Assembly: GCF_000485595.1 (NCBI RefSeq)
Contig: NW_014577153.1
Span: forward strand, 1 to 32,098
Direction: 5' to 3'
Length of the DNA stretch: 32,098 nucleotides
Source: Priapulus caudatus
Lineage: Eukaryota; Priapulida; Priapulimorpha; Priapulimorphida; Priapulidae
The notes under the pieces are model-generated. The model saw only the letters and a program-made list of their open reading frames with translations, had not been told where the DNA came from and did no database searches. A program made the position numbers and the translations under genes. Shown piece after piece: positions 25,701-30,439 of the stretch (position 1 is its first letter; each line of letters opens with the position of its first letter).

Positions 25701-26662
25701 CATCTGTGTTTAGGTGAGACGGTTCCTGGCGATCGACATCATACAGATGATTCTCGTTGAGCCGGACACAAAGCGGCTAGGCTGGGGTGTAGCCAGGTTC
25801 GTCGGCTTCTTGCAAGTAAGCATTCGCGAATACAGTCAACGCAATTCTACTCTAGATACAGGGTTAGATACTAACCGTTTTTGTTTTCTTATGATATATT
25901 TGTTTGTTATGTATCAAAGAGTTTTACGTCGTTACAATGTTGAGTTGGACTAAGGTGTTTAAGGTGCTGCTGTCGCATACTTTTGCAGCTTTCTCTGACT
26001 TTCTCTCTCACTGTCTCTCAACATTTCTGGCTCCATAAGAACATTTCGTGATGTTTGCATACTGCAAGTAGGCTCACAGTAGGTTCATGTAGGCTTTTTG
26101 TTGTATCCATTTTAATGATGTCCCATCCGTTGTTTGCAGTCGACTCGCCCGAGTCTCCCGGCCAGGTGTTCGATGCTATCACTAAGATGGTGAATGTAAC
26201 AGATGAGGAGAAGGCGGCAGCCACCCAGCGCATGACAGAGGACCAGGCCTGTTCGGAGGAGGCCCAGCAGCAGTTTCAGCTCACAAACAGGTAAAGCTCA
26301 CACCTGCCACCTCACAAACCATTGCCGGATTGACTGGGATTGCCCGTCTGGTTGCCAGGTGTAAAGCAAGAGCGAATGTCTTCCTATCTGTCGTATCGTG
26401 TGATCGTATCACAAGTTTCATTTTTCACCAAATGTTTAGTTTGGGGCTTGTTACTGTTGTCACTATCACTCGAGCTCTGGTATTGTTCTAGCTCTAACCT
26501 AAGGTGCATGCCTGTGTGCGGTAACTAATCGACTCCTGCTTCTCTCTCGTGTGTGTGGCAGGCCATACCTGGAGGCAATCTTCAATGCTCTTGAGTGTAC
26601 TGAGAACGACTACGAAACGCTGATTGCTCTCTGCCTACTCTACTCGCTCGGGCACAATGAGG
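3200..26662 (+). CDS. CLEC16A: CLEC16A/Ema ortholog, partial gene of 18 recognised exons
   Basis: Joined in homology order, the 18 exons listed below give 2140 nt, a continuous 713-codon frame without stops, with GT-AG boundaries and compatible phases throughout. It aligns from end to end with human CLEC16A from about residue 29 to the 740s. Diagnostic stretches are [64 protein letters not shown] and RLGWGV. Known family role: a cytosolic endosome/lysosome-associated protein with an N-terminal FPL domain. Mammalian CLEC16A acts with RNF41 (Nrdp1) and USP8 in mitophagy and is reported to have ubiquitin-ligase activity; fly Ema promotes endosome maturation and autophagosome growth. Despite its name it has no working C-type lectin domain, and I see no signal peptide or membrane segment here. 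Missing: the first coding exon and the C-terminal disordered tail. Odd: exons at 26140 and 26562 lie downstream of exons they should precede. Identity is very secure; the gene structure as assembled is not. Confidence 0.95.
3571..3771. mobile_element. Solo arm of the foldback element
   Basis: It matches the right arm of the 1251-2091 element (from CTCTTATTC through GTGCACAGGGCG, GTGTACTTGTGTGTTGCAGA and GGCGAAATAGAGTAGAGAAA to CCAAGTGCCTG) with no partner arm nearby. The open frame at 3500-3688 lies in it and is not a gene. Confidence 0.85.
3775..4440. mobile_element. hAT-like dispersed repeat, copy 1
   Basis: The segment from TTGGTTCAGTGCATATCATA through CGTTTATTTTTGCGTGCC, GCAGCTTTTTTCTCAATT, ATAATGAACATGCCCCACG and GTGCGATAGC matches 11940-12310. 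It ends with TTACTCGCCAATATGGGCGAGT-type motifs equivalent to the GTCCGATCGGGCAAC motif of the second copy. The 5' terminus is missing or diverged. It is interrupted by the palindromic element at 3826-3913. Confidence 0.75.
3826..3913. mobile_element. 88-bp palindromic mini-element inserted in a repeat
   Basis: AGGAGTGTATAATAT at 3826-3840 is inverted at 3899-3913 (ATATTATACACTCCT). The AT-rich centre (AGATCTATATTAT, ATAGATAGATATATATAGAT) is also largely self-complementary. ATATTAC flanks it on both sides, and the homologous repeat at 11966-11980 lacks the insert and has one ATATTAC. Similar terminal sequence TATATCAGGAGT appears alone at 6363 and 6846. Confidence 0.8.
4456..4512. repeat. CAA trinucleotide microsatellite
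   Basis: About 18 CAA units with one CAG near the end. In translation it gives polyGln or polyAsn in two frames (4225-4560 and 4370-4588). These frames have no other protein features and lie in an intron, so they are not counted as genes. Confidence 0.95.
4932..5345. mobile_element. Non-autonomous element with inverted ends and TCTACTCCCATTTCGTCTA motifs
   Basis: The left end ATTCCAGTA with CCGGTTGGCCTACTCCCATA is the reverse complement of the right-end sequence GGAAGTAGGCCAACTGGGAT with TTACTGGAAT. Between them are variants of GTCTACACCCATTTCG (left half) and its complement GTAGACGAAATGGGA (right half), so the whole unit is a large imperfect inverted repeat of about 0.4 kb. No transposase. 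Lies in the intron between the exons at 3200 and 5622. Confidence 0.75.
5622..5755 (+). CDS. CLEC16A: CLEC16A exon B (FPL domain)
   Basis: Acceptor CTTTTAG ends at 5621 and the first base completes GA|T (Asp). It reads [20 protein letters not shown], then the strongly conserved [20 protein letters not shown], and stops after TSL plus one base of a Tyr codon before donor GTGAGT. This is the start of the FPL domain of the CLEC16A/Ema family (visible-protein residues 44-87). A 199-codon minus-strand frame at 5185-5784 overlaps it but has no recognisable product and covers repeat DNA, so it is a shadow. Confidence 0.95.
5756..6169. other. Intron, nothing recognised
   Basis: Short intron between two FPL-domain exons; no repeat family or conserved segment recognised. 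Confidence 0.7.
6170..6237 (+). CDS. CLEC16A: CLEC16A exon C (FPL domain)
   Basis: Acceptor TTGTTTCAG ends at 6169. The first two bases complete the split Tyr codon, then [20 protein letters not shown] and EE follow (residues 88-110), ending in phase 0 before donor GTGCGT. It is nearly identical to the human segment [20 protein letters not shown]. At 68 bp it is too short to show as an open frame on its own and was found by homology and splice sites. Confidence 0.95.
6526..6606 (+). CDS. CLEC16A: CLEC16A exon D (FPL domain)
   Basis: A phase 0-0 exon of 27 codons between acceptor TTTTCCAG and donor GTAAGT. It begins [20 protein letters not shown] and ends FFYNE (residues 111-137), differing from human at only one or two positions, which is typical of the most conserved core of the FPL domain. 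Confidence 0.95.
6915..7020 (+). CDS. CLEC16A: CLEC16A exon E (FPL domain)
   Basis: Acceptor TTTTGCTTCAG ends at 6914. It reads [20 protein letters not shown] and continues to RTLTLNVYK plus one base of a Val codon (residues 138-172). The donor is GTTGGT, weaker than its neighbours. Human has HTNDFALYTEAIKFFNHPES in this place. The intron that follows (3.7 kb) is rich in repeats and begins with a CA/CT-rich tract. Confidence 0.95.
7021..8110. repeat. Degenerate C/A-rich tandem array in an intron
   Basis: From 7040 to 7150 and again from 7640 to 8110 the DNA is a degenerate array of CACACTACACCACCCACTAC- and AACAACCACCCC-like units, about 35-40 bp. The two parts are separated by an inserted hAT-like element at 7155-7629. 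The open frames here (6906-7310, 7384-7785) beyond the exon at 6915-7020 are low-complexity readings without support. Confidence 0.75.
7155..7629. mobile_element. hAT-like MITE, 475 bp
   Basis: The termini CAGGGGCGGATCCAG (7155-7169) and CTGGATCTGCCCCTG (7615-7629) are inverted repeats with one mismatch. CAGGGGCGGATCCAG is a typical hAT-type terminus. The interior holds a purine/pyrimidine-alternating run (GCACGCACGCACGCATGCAT at 7250-7275) and GGGAGGTCCCCCAAACCCCC, with no transposase. I could not confirm an 8-bp target-site duplication. Confidence 0.8.
8111..9605. other. Intron DNA with simple repeats
   Basis: It contains a CATGCGTGTGCA alternating purine-pyrimidine run (8580-8625) and a CAGG/CAGA tetranucleotide tract (9388-9465). 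Several short open frames on both strands have no protein similarity that I recognise. Confidence 0.6.
9388..9465. repeat. CAGG/CAGA tetranucleotide microsatellite
   Basis: CAGGCAGGCAGGGAGGCAGA followed by CAGACAGACAGACAGACA and another CAGGCAGG block. Confidence 0.9.
9606..9920. repeat. Dispersed repeat beginning TTTTTAGCTCATCTGACA, copy 1
   Basis: It begins TTTTTAGCTCATCTGACACG, then CAGATCCAGCTTG, GTCCATCCGTCA, GGGCACAAAT, GGTCAAAGGTTAG-like and AGGAGGAAATGCGTAATTGC motifs. It shares these in order with copies at 12468 and 27399. It has no coding capacity and ends near AAAAGCCATAACTGTCGC. Confidence 0.8.
9921..10680. other. Intron, nothing recognised
   Basis: No conserved coding segment or repeat family recognised. 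A short open frame at 10011-10199 on the minus strand has no recognisable product. Confidence 0.6.
10681..10708. repeat. AT dinucleotide microsatellite
   Basis: Fourteen AT units ending 39 bp before the splice acceptor of the exon at 10748. Confidence 0.95.
10748..10871 (+). CDS. CLEC16A: CLEC16A exon F
   Basis: Acceptor CCTGCCTGCAG ends at 10747. The exon completes a Val codon and reads [20 protein letters not shown], then [20 protein letters not shown] (residues 173-213), leaving two bases (GG) of a Gly codon before donor GTAAGC. The motif NLVWFIGSH is diagnostic of the family. A 28-bp AT dinucleotide run ends about 40 bp upstream of the exon, close to where the branch point and polypyrimidine tract would be. 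Confidence 0.95.
11196..11278 (+). CDS. CLEC16A: CLEC16A exon G
   Basis: Acceptor ATGTGCAG ends at 11195; the first base completes a Gly codon. It reads [20 protein letters not shown] and MNDILNL (residues 214-241), then one base before donor GTGTGT. Human has [20 protein letters not shown] in this place. Confidence 0.95.
11279..11824. other. Intron, nothing recognised
   Basis: A 69-codon open frame (11316-11525) lies here without splice context or similarity. Otherwise unremarkable AT-rich intron DNA. Confidence 0.6.
11825..12446. mobile_element. hAT-like dispersed element, copy 2
   Basis: The ends CAGGCCTCGACGCTTA (11825-11840) and TTAGTGTCGAGGGCTG (12431-12446) are imperfect inverted repeats of hAT type. 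Subterminal ACTTGTCC motifs are repeated at both sides (ACTTGTCCGAAATTTGG near 11885; AACTTGTCCCAC and CACTTGTCCCGGGCAATTGG near 12390-12420). The central part matches the repeat at 3785-4260. No transposase frame. Confidence 0.78.
12468..13048. repeat. TTTTTAGCTCATCTGACA dispersed repeat, copy 2
   Basis: It runs from TTTTTAGCTCATCTGACATA through GTGCGTGCGTGCGTCCGTCA, two copies of CGAAAACGAGTTGGGATGTC (near 12609 and 12768, an internal duplication of about 160 bp), GGACCATGAAATGTACTTTC and GACCCTCAAGAGGAGGGTTAA to CAACTGCTTTTGCTAT. Minus-strand frames at 12457-12835 derive from it and are not genes. Confidence 0.82.
13049..14121. other. Intron with a diverged internal duplication and G-rich tract
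   Basis: GATTTCAGCAACTC...GCCATCTTTGATTATTGAT...CTTGCACGCGCCATC occurs at 13347-13435 and again at 13532-13625. GGGACGCAGTGGGGAGGGAG and related purine runs (13705-13775) could form G-quadruplexes. No coding segment. The part from 13068 is duplicated at 18551. Confidence 0.7.
14122..14228 (+). CDS. CLEC16A: CLEC16A exon H
   Basis: Acceptor ATGTTGCAG ends at 14121. Two bases complete a Gly codon, then [20 protein letters not shown] and [15 protein letters not shown] (residues 242-277), ending in phase 0 before donor GTATGT. The core [16 protein letters not shown] matches human; the basic tail KRRKYSHGT differs from the human NQDKGGERP and is lineage-specific. A frame-broken second copy lies at 19673-19781. 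Confidence 0.95.
14501..14551 (+). CDS. CLEC16A: CLEC16A exon I (17 codons)
   Basis: Acceptor TTTGCATTTCAG ends at 14500, donor GTATGT follows 14551, phase 0-0. It reads [17 protein letters not shown] (residues 278-294), corresponding to human PKISLPVSLYLLSQ. Too short to stand out as an open frame; supported by position, phase and homology. A degraded second copy is at 20062-20115. Confidence 0.93.
15418..15540. repeat. 15-16 bp tandem repeat GACAATTACCCACCG
   Basis: Eight or so units of (C)GGACAATTACCCACC lie near the left side of the Tigger-like element. The inverse-complement array (GGTGGGTAATTGTCC) sits near its right side. Confidence 0.9.
16490..16690. repeat. Inverted counterpart array GGTGGGTAATTGTCC
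   Basis: About ten variable units of GGTGGGTAATTGTC, the reverse complement of the array at 15418-15540. Together they form long subterminal inverted repeats within the element. An exact second copy is at 22141-22341. Confidence 0.9.
16793..17340. other. Intron, nothing recognised
   Basis: Follows the right end of the Tigger-like element. The duplicated block stops within it at 16834. No conserved segment seen. Confidence 0.6.
17341..17451 (+). CDS. CLEC16A: CLEC16A exon J
   Basis: Acceptor CTCTCTTTAG ends at 17340. It reads [37 protein letters not shown] (residues 295-331), with donor GTGAGC, phase 0-0. It matches human VFLIIHHAPLVNSLAEVILN and GDLSEMY. The first half is conserved and the second half is a variable, polar stretch. 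Confidence 0.95.
17697..17850 (+). CDS. CLEC16A: CLEC16A exon K (start of the acidic linker)
   Basis: Acceptor GCTTGCAG ends at 17696. It reads [20 protein letters not shown] followed by an acidic, low-complexity run ([21 protein letters not shown]), residues 332-382, and leaves one G before donor GTAGGC. The anchor [10 protein letters not shown] equals human PTETLERSLE; the rest corresponds to the charged disordered linker of human CLEC16A and is not alignable residue by residue. It ends in phase 1, which fits the exon at 26140. Confidence 0.92.
17851..18550. other. Intron, nothing recognised
   Basis: Intron after the acidic-linker exon. Contains no conserved exon; by homology the exon now at 26140 should follow in this direction. 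It ends where the noisy duplication begins. Confidence 0.6.
19673..19781 (+). pseudogene. Frame-broken second copy of CLEC16A exon H
   Basis: This aligns along its full length with the exon at 14122-14228 and keeps the acceptor (TTGCAG) and donor (GTATGT). It carries several single-base insertions and deletions, for example in the CTTAACGAC and CCACTTTACG stretches, that destroy the frame. It sits inside the noisy duplication 18551-21316. Raw-read error is more likely than true pseudogenisation, because the flanking intron carries indels at a similar density. Confidence 0.85.
20062..20115 (+). pseudogene. Frame-broken second copy of CLEC16A exon I
   Basis: This is a copy of 14501-14551 with three extra bases scattered through it, which alter the reading after DENPHIS. 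The splice acceptor TTTGCATTTCAG and the donor are kept. It is part of the same noisy duplication as the copy of exon H. Confidence 0.85.
20530..22441. mobile_element. Second copy of the Tigger-like element
   Basis: This corresponds to 14951-16790, with a noisy left half (left end reads CAGTGAGCGCTCGCC) and an exact right half ending GAGGGTCGACTG then TA. It is part of the large duplication and not an independent insertion, because the flanking DNA is duplicated as well. Confidence 0.8.
22495..22810. repeat. Partial (3') copy of the TTTTTAGCTCATCTGACA dispersed repeat
   Basis: From GGTCAAAGGTCAATGGGGCA through TTTATGGCTTTATTGAAAGG and CCTCAAGAGGAGGGTTAAAC to AACTGCTTTTGCTATTAGAG it matches the 3' half of the copy at 12468-13048. 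It sits directly at the break after the exact duplication, where an assembler would be likely to confuse copies. Confidence 0.82.
22811..23298. other. Intron, nothing recognised
   Basis: Unique-looking intron before the exon at 23299; its noisy counterpart is at about 28160-28965 and is longer. Minus-strand frame 22763-23020 has no recognisable product. Confidence 0.6.
23299..23421 (+). CDS. CLEC16A: CLEC16A exon N
   Basis: Acceptor CTCTCCGCAG ends at 23298. It completes a Gly codon and reads [40 protein letters not shown] (residues 467-507), ending with one base of Gly before donor GTACAT. Human has NHPLAERLIRIMNNAAQPDG in the second half. The intron that follows starts with a 38-bp minisatellite. 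A second, indel-broken copy is at 28966-29099. Confidence 0.93.
23441..23790 (+). repeat. 38-bp minisatellite in a CLEC16A intron
   Basis: About nine units of CTTAGTCCCATGTTGTGTCA plus TACCCTGTCTGCTTGTCA, 38 bp each (for example units start at 23471 and 23509), starting about 20 bp after the splice donor at 23422. Alternate units have TGTTTTCTTATCA instead of TGTCTGCTTGTCA, which suggests expansion of a dimer. A degraded version is at about 29130-29400 in the noisy copy. Confidence 0.93.
23861..24024 (+). CDS. CLEC16A: CLEC16A exon O
   Basis: Acceptor CTCATTACAG ends at 23860. It completes Gly and reads [20 protein letters not shown], then a variable stretch, then [16 protein letters not shown] (residues 508-562), phase 0 before donor [19 protein letters not shown] and AREES..(I/L)..FYKG are close to human. 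A second, indel-broken copy is at 29500-29688. Confidence 0.95.
24025..24414. other. Intron, nothing recognised
   Basis: AT-rich intron with a short duplicated TTAGCTCAAAGATA motif (near 24283 and 24309). The noisy counterpart is at about 29689-30142. Confidence 0.65.
24415..24594 (+). CDS. CLEC16A: CLEC16A exon P, with a duplicated 3' end
   Basis: Acceptor TTGGCGCGTAG ends at 24414. It is 60 codons, phase 0-0, beginning [20 protein letters not shown] and ending [12 protein letters not shown] (residues 563-622), matching human [20 protein letters not shown] through RLPCGDVEKTRR. The donor is GTAGGT at 24595. The last 34 bp and the donor are the first unit of a tandem repeat continuing to 24815, so two further donor copies (after 24681 and 24784) follow. 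Which donor is used cannot be told from sequence; homology supports the first. Confidence 0.94.
24561..24815 (+). repeat. Minisatellite spanning an exon end and its 5' splice site
   Basis: There are three units starting CCTGCCCTGCGGAGAGGTGG at 24561, 24648 and 24751; the first is 87 bp, the second 103 bp, the third truncated. Each unit contains the sequence coding [11 protein letters not shown], then a splice donor (GTAGGT or GTGGGT), then CCCCCCAGCAGCCCCGCC and CACTCGCTC-ATTGCCTCGTCA. The first unit begins inside the functional exon. The 87-bp first unit preserves frame; the 103-bp second unit does not. Confidence 0.93.
25012..25182 (+). CDS. CLEC16A: CLEC16A exon Q
   Basis: A long CT tract and acceptor GCTGCGGCAG end at 25011. 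It is 57 codons, phase 0-0: [40 protein letters not shown], then [17 protein letters not shown] (residues 623-679), donor [20 protein letters not shown] is identical to human and is one of the most conserved blocks of the family. Confidence 0.95.
25183..25713. other. Intron, AT-rich, nothing recognised
   Basis: Contains a TATATATATATATC tract at 25259-25275 and otherwise unremarkable intron sequence. Confidence 0.65.
25714..25815 (+). CDS. CLEC16A: CLEC16A exon R (last recognised by homology)
   Basis: Acceptor TGTGTTTAG ends at 25713. It is 34 codons, phase 0-0: [34 protein letters not shown] (residues 680-713), donor GTAAGC. It corresponds to human VQRFLAVDIYQMSLVEPDVS and RLGWGVVKFAGLLQ. 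The next human segment (through the DHIRCIIAKQRLAKGR region) was not found anywhere in the window, so the 3' part of the gene lies elsewhere. Confidence 0.95.
25816..26139. other. Probable misjoin interval between exons R and L
   Basis: No repeat or gene recognised, but the flanking exons cannot be spliced together in frame (phase 0 end, phase 1 start) and are in the wrong order. If contigs were joined wrongly, the join lies in this interval or is bridged by it. I cannot see an exact breakpoint. Confidence 0.5.
26140..26290 (+). CDS. CLEC16A: CLEC16A exon L (linker), displaced downstream
   Basis: Acceptor CCGTTGTTTGCAG ends at 26139. The first two bases complete a Val codon opened by the phase-1 end of the exon at 17850. 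It reads [40 protein letters not shown] and on to QLTN (residues 383-432), ending with two bases before donor [14 protein letters not shown] equals human DEEKSAAAT. It cannot be joined in frame to the nearest upstream exon, which ends in phase 0 at 25815, so its location here is anomalous. Confidence 0.9.
26562..26662 (+). CDS. CLEC16A: CLEC16A exon M, displaced downstream
   Basis: Acceptor GTGTGTGGCAG ends at 26561; one base completes an Arg codon from the previous exon. It reads [33 protein letters not shown] (residues 433-466), then one base of a Gly codon before donor GTAAGG. It corresponds to human RPFLDMVYHALDSPDDDYHALFVLCLLYAMSHNKG, which directly precedes the segment encoded at 23299. 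The phase-1 end matches the exon starts at 23299 and at its noisy copy, 28966. Confidence 0.92.
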
Positions 26663-27188
26663 GTAAGGGGCCCGTGCCACGGCTCAGCATTTCAAGACGT
26701 TTTGATCATCAATACTTGCTTCACTTCTCTCTCTCTTTGTCTTGTGAAATCGCTCTGTTGATCTTTTGCTAGCAATGCGTTGTGATAAGCTAATCTGTGA
26801 CTAATAAAATTTAGGTTTGCATTACTTGAGAAATAATTACACGTACAGCGGTTTAATTGCTGCACAAACAACAAACAAGTTTTGTGTTACGGCTATCGTC
26901 CGTCATTATTCGTGAATTTTAACCGAATTTTTCCATTGCTTCTATGTTATTGGTAGTCATTCGTGCATTCAACAACTCTTGGTTTTTACTTTTCTTCTTA
27001 CTGCTGACTGTTTTGACTTTAAACAGATGGTATGCTTTGTCATGTAAAACGTGATGTTCTTTGATCTTGGCTTTCTGTAGTGCAGTGTGTATGGGCAATG
27101 CTTGCTAAGCTTTGTTTTTCAGTAGCACGATTGATATATGACAAATTAAAAATGTACCGCTTGCACTCTCTGTTTGTAACCAGTTGAT
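26663..27188. other. Intron, nothing recognised
   Basis: Intron following the exon at 26562; a CT-rich run near 26725 and no conserved segment. Confidence 0.6.
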
Positions 27189-27190
27189 TA

Positions 27191-27369
27191 CCGTATATGA
27201 TCGCGTAATAACCGCAAATTTGGCCTCAGATTTCAACCCTGTATTTGCTCTGCGGTTTATAAGTGCGCCATACCTTGAGGGGAAATATACTAGGCGCAAT
27301 ACTTGGTTACCCGATTCAAATTGAGGTGCGGCTTATAGGCGCCCGCGGTTATTACGCGATCATATACGG
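27191..27369. mobile_element. Tc1/mariner-type MITE with perfect 25-bp ends
   Basis: CCGTATATGATCGCGTAATA-ACCGC at the left is an exact reverse complement of GCGG-TTATTACGCGATCATATACGG at the right, 179 bp in all, with TA on each side (27189-27190 and 27370-27371). Subterminal GCGGTTTATAAGTGCGCC and GCGGCTTATAGGCGCC are also inverted or related. The TA flanks and perfect ends indicate a young, transposase-mobilised insertion. Confidence 0.9.
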
Positions 27370-27398
27370 TAGTTGTGATGTAAGGGATAATGAATCCA

Positions 27399-28125
27399 TT
27401 TTTAGCTCATCTGACATAGTCAGATGCAGCTTGTAGAATCGCATGAGCGTGCGTGCGTCCGGCCGTGCGTCCGTGCGTCAACAGTTGGGCACAAATCTTA
27501 ACCGCTCGACGTACGGTCACTATATTCGGGCGTGGGGGGGTAATCCGAAAACGAGTTGGGATGTCGATAGCTGGGGGGTCTAAAGGTCAAGAGGTCAAGG
27601 AGGTGTAACAAGAAGGGGAACATTCCCTCCGTTACTAAGGTATAGGGAGGAAATGCAGAATTGGCGCACCAAATCTAAAGACAGGCTCGATCCTAAGCTC
27701 GTGATAGTCGGTGTCAAGCATCAATGGTGTAAGAAAAGACCATCACTCTTGCGCGAGATTGGAGCGCTCACCAGTCGAAGGTCACGATGGGCGCAACAGG
27801 GCAGATTTTAGACATTATCTGTCACTTGAGGCACTGACTGGTTCTGACGGGAGCGTATGTGCGAGAAAAAACTTCTAGATTGGGTTTAGCGGTGACCTAC
27901 CATTATTATTATATGGATGTAATATGGAAAAGGACCATCAGAAATGTGCTGAGACAGGGTGACAAAGCAAGCGACATGTCCACTCTTCACTGAACGATGG
28001 GCGACGAGAGTAATTGTCTGCGATGAGCCGTTTATGACCTCTCAATGGAGGAGTTAGAAAAGCCATGGATTTGTGACTGTTAACAAGAACTGAACACTTC
28101 GCTTTTGGCCTACCATTAAGGAGCC
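27399..28125. repeat. TTTTTAGCTCATCTGACA dispersed repeat, copy 3 (becoming noisy)
   Basis: Starts ATTTTTAGCTCATCTGACATA like the copy at 12468 and is clean to about 27600. It then acquires frequent extra bases through GGACCATCAGAAATGTGCTGAG to ACTTCGCTTTTGG. The change in quality inside a repeat suggests the edge of a contig extended by raw reads. Confidence 0.78.
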
Positions 28126-28560
28126 CCTTCACCCGTCCTTCGCCGCTACCCCTCCCCCCCACCCTCCACCACCACACCACCAGACTACGACCGCCTCTGG
28201 ACGCATATCCATAGATAACGTTAATATGACATAGCGAAAAGTCATTAAAGCTGACCGTATCATCAGCTATATCATCTTTACTTACTGTTAGCTAGCCGGC
28301 TATACGCCAAAGGCCTATCACGCGTGACGGAAGGGCGCAGCGTTCTATTCGCAGTTGGCCAGTGCGAGAGTTGTATACAGAAAGAACTCGAGCGTGGCAT
28401 GAACCAGTAACACCGTACATGCTTCTGAGCGGCGTCCGCTCTGCCGTCAAAGCGACTTAAGTTTTCAATAGTGACGCTTATTACGGTAGTGTGCGAACGA
28501 GCAAAGTGTTACAGCTTGTTGTTGCCGAGAGAGCATAAGAAGTCGTGTTCCACGCGTATT
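28126..28560. other. Noisy intron sequence partly absent from the clean copy
   Basis: About 330 bp here (28200-28550) have no counterpart in 22811-22970, although both flanks match. Either the clean copy is collapsed or the alleles differ. No gene recognised. Confidence 0.55.
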
Positions 28561-28965
28561 GAAGAGCTCGAGGAGATTCTAGCTGCATAGATATGTGCTT
28601 GCGATGGAAATGTGAGCAGATACGTCGCCAAATAACATATAGACGAGATTGTGAGTCGTCGTAAGAATGCCTTCGACTTAATACAAATCTACCATCACTA
28701 TGACAATAGACACTGATAAACCAGCTCTACTATCATTAGTAATCTAGCAAAAAATATGAAGGCAAGAGGCATACCTTAGAGGGAAATTCGTGAATGATTT
28801 TTACTGAGACTATTAAAGAATATTTAAATCTTGTCTGTAACGCATCGGAAGTGCGAGTACAGCACAATTGGAAACAGCAATTAAACGAGCTCGGATAAAA
28901 CTTCACCCGTAGATTTCTGCAATCTAGAGCATTAGATGTTAGACATCTCGCGGTCTCGTCCGCAG

Positions 28966-29099
28966 GCATTAAATAGAAGGACATGTTGATGATGTCGGTT
29001 ATGATGCCAGACAGAGACGCGTCTGCAAGCATACCTGTACAATGTCAACCCTCATCGAGCGACTCGCAAGTCAAATCATGCTGAGCGCTGCCAAGAACG
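28966..29099 (+). pseudogene. Frame-broken second copy of CLEC16A exon N
   Basis: This aligns with 23299-23421 (GCATTAA, ATGTCGGTTATGATGCC, ACCTGTACAATGTCAACC, CATGCTGAGC are kept) but has about ten extra bases and broken frame. It lies about 2.3 kb downstream of the exon at 26562, with a phase-1 start. That is the order homology predicts for the real gene. Confidence 0.85.
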
Positions 29100-29499
29100 G
29101 TAGCAGGCTTGCCACGACACAACTACTGTTGTTTCATGCCCTTCTGCTATGATCACTTGACTGTCCCATGCTGTCGTGTCCCGAGTACCTGTTTATGCTT
29201 ATCGACTTAGTCCGCATGTTGTGTCATGACCCTGTCCTAGCTCTGTCACTGTGTAGTCCCATGGTTGTCTGTAATCCCTGTTTTCGTTATCAACTTAGTC
29301 GCCATGTGTGTCAATAGTCCCTGTTTGTCTTATAACACCTTAGTCCCATCCTTATATCGTACCCTGTGCTCTTGCGTCTCACCACCCGTGGTCCCTGATT
29401 TGTCATACTGCATATTACCCCACACCTTCACAACCACCGTTGTTAAGAATAGCCCTGTGATTGAACTGGCAAACAACAATACTTCATCCAATTACACAG

Positions 29500-29688
29500 G
29501 AAGCACAAGGTTAACTGCAACTTGTATCGAACTTCTGCCACTCCTCTACAGAAGCAAGCTGAGCTCCACACGCCATCGAATATCGCAAAGTCCCTGCTTC
29601 AACAGGATCTACGTCCACCATGGACATGACTCGAGTCCAGCCAGGGCGAGTCATCCTACACCATCCAGGAGATTTATTCCTAACAGAG
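29500..29688 (+). pseudogene. Frame-broken second copy of CLEC16A exon O
   Basis: This is a degraded copy of 23861-24024, recognisable from the GGAAGCA-AGGTTA start, AGTCCCTGCTTCA, CCATGG and the CATCCTACA-CCAGGA end, with many insertions. It lies in the noisy duplication at the right end of the window. Confidence 0.8.
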
Positions 29689-30142
29689 GTCAGTGCCGTC
29701 CAAGCGCACGTCAAAACGGCGTTTTCGAGTAAATCTGACAGTAGGGACGGATAGTTAACAGAGAGCGCACTGACGGTTCTTTTAACAAGAACACGTTCCT
29801 AAGTTGGGACATTTGCTTGATTAATGTGGTATTGAGCATGCAAGACTATCGACCTTACTTACGAAGAAAATCAATTAATTGGCGAGGTCAGAAAGACGAA
29901 ATTACCTAATTTTTCCTAGTATACCTCCCTCTTCAAGCGCATTTACATATTCCAGGCTATATCTCTGTCAATTGATTTATTCTTAGCTCACGAAATATTC
30001 ACTTAAGCTTATACTTAGCGTCAAAGAATAAGGCACCTCTCGGCGTGCTTGTAGAGCGGTACGTAGCTTGGTGCGCTCCACCACAAGGCCGTGCTATAGA
30101 ATTGACTTCAGCTAATCTGTGTCCGTCTAGGCCGCCGGCTAG

Positions 30143-30360
30143 GGACGGAGATATTCTGGCACATCGTCTGTGAAGAGACGTCCCGCCGGCCCGGAGACCG
30201 GCCCGCTGAAGACTCGAACCGCCTAACCTGAGCTAACCGTCACGAATGGACCACCAACATCCGTCTCACGCCCACCTCCGGCAACGCCGACTGACATGCA
30301 TCGAGTTCGTACGAAGTCGCGCCTGCCCCTGCAGGAAATGGGCTGCGAGCGCGGCAGGCG
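30143..30360 (+). pseudogene. Frame-broken second copy of CLEC16A exon P
   Basis: This is a heavily degraded copy of 24415-24594: GGGACGGAGATATTC at the start, then GACCACCAACATCC, and GCATCGAGTTC with GCGCCTGCCC near the end. It contains a GC-rich inserted stretch around 30180-30210 and leads straight into the expanded minisatellite. Boundaries are approximate. Confidence 0.75.
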
Positions 30361-30439
30361 CTAGGCCTGACCCCAGCGCACCCACCCCCCCATCACCCCC
30401 ATCCACACTCGCGTCATTGACCTCGCTACACCTTCCTGA

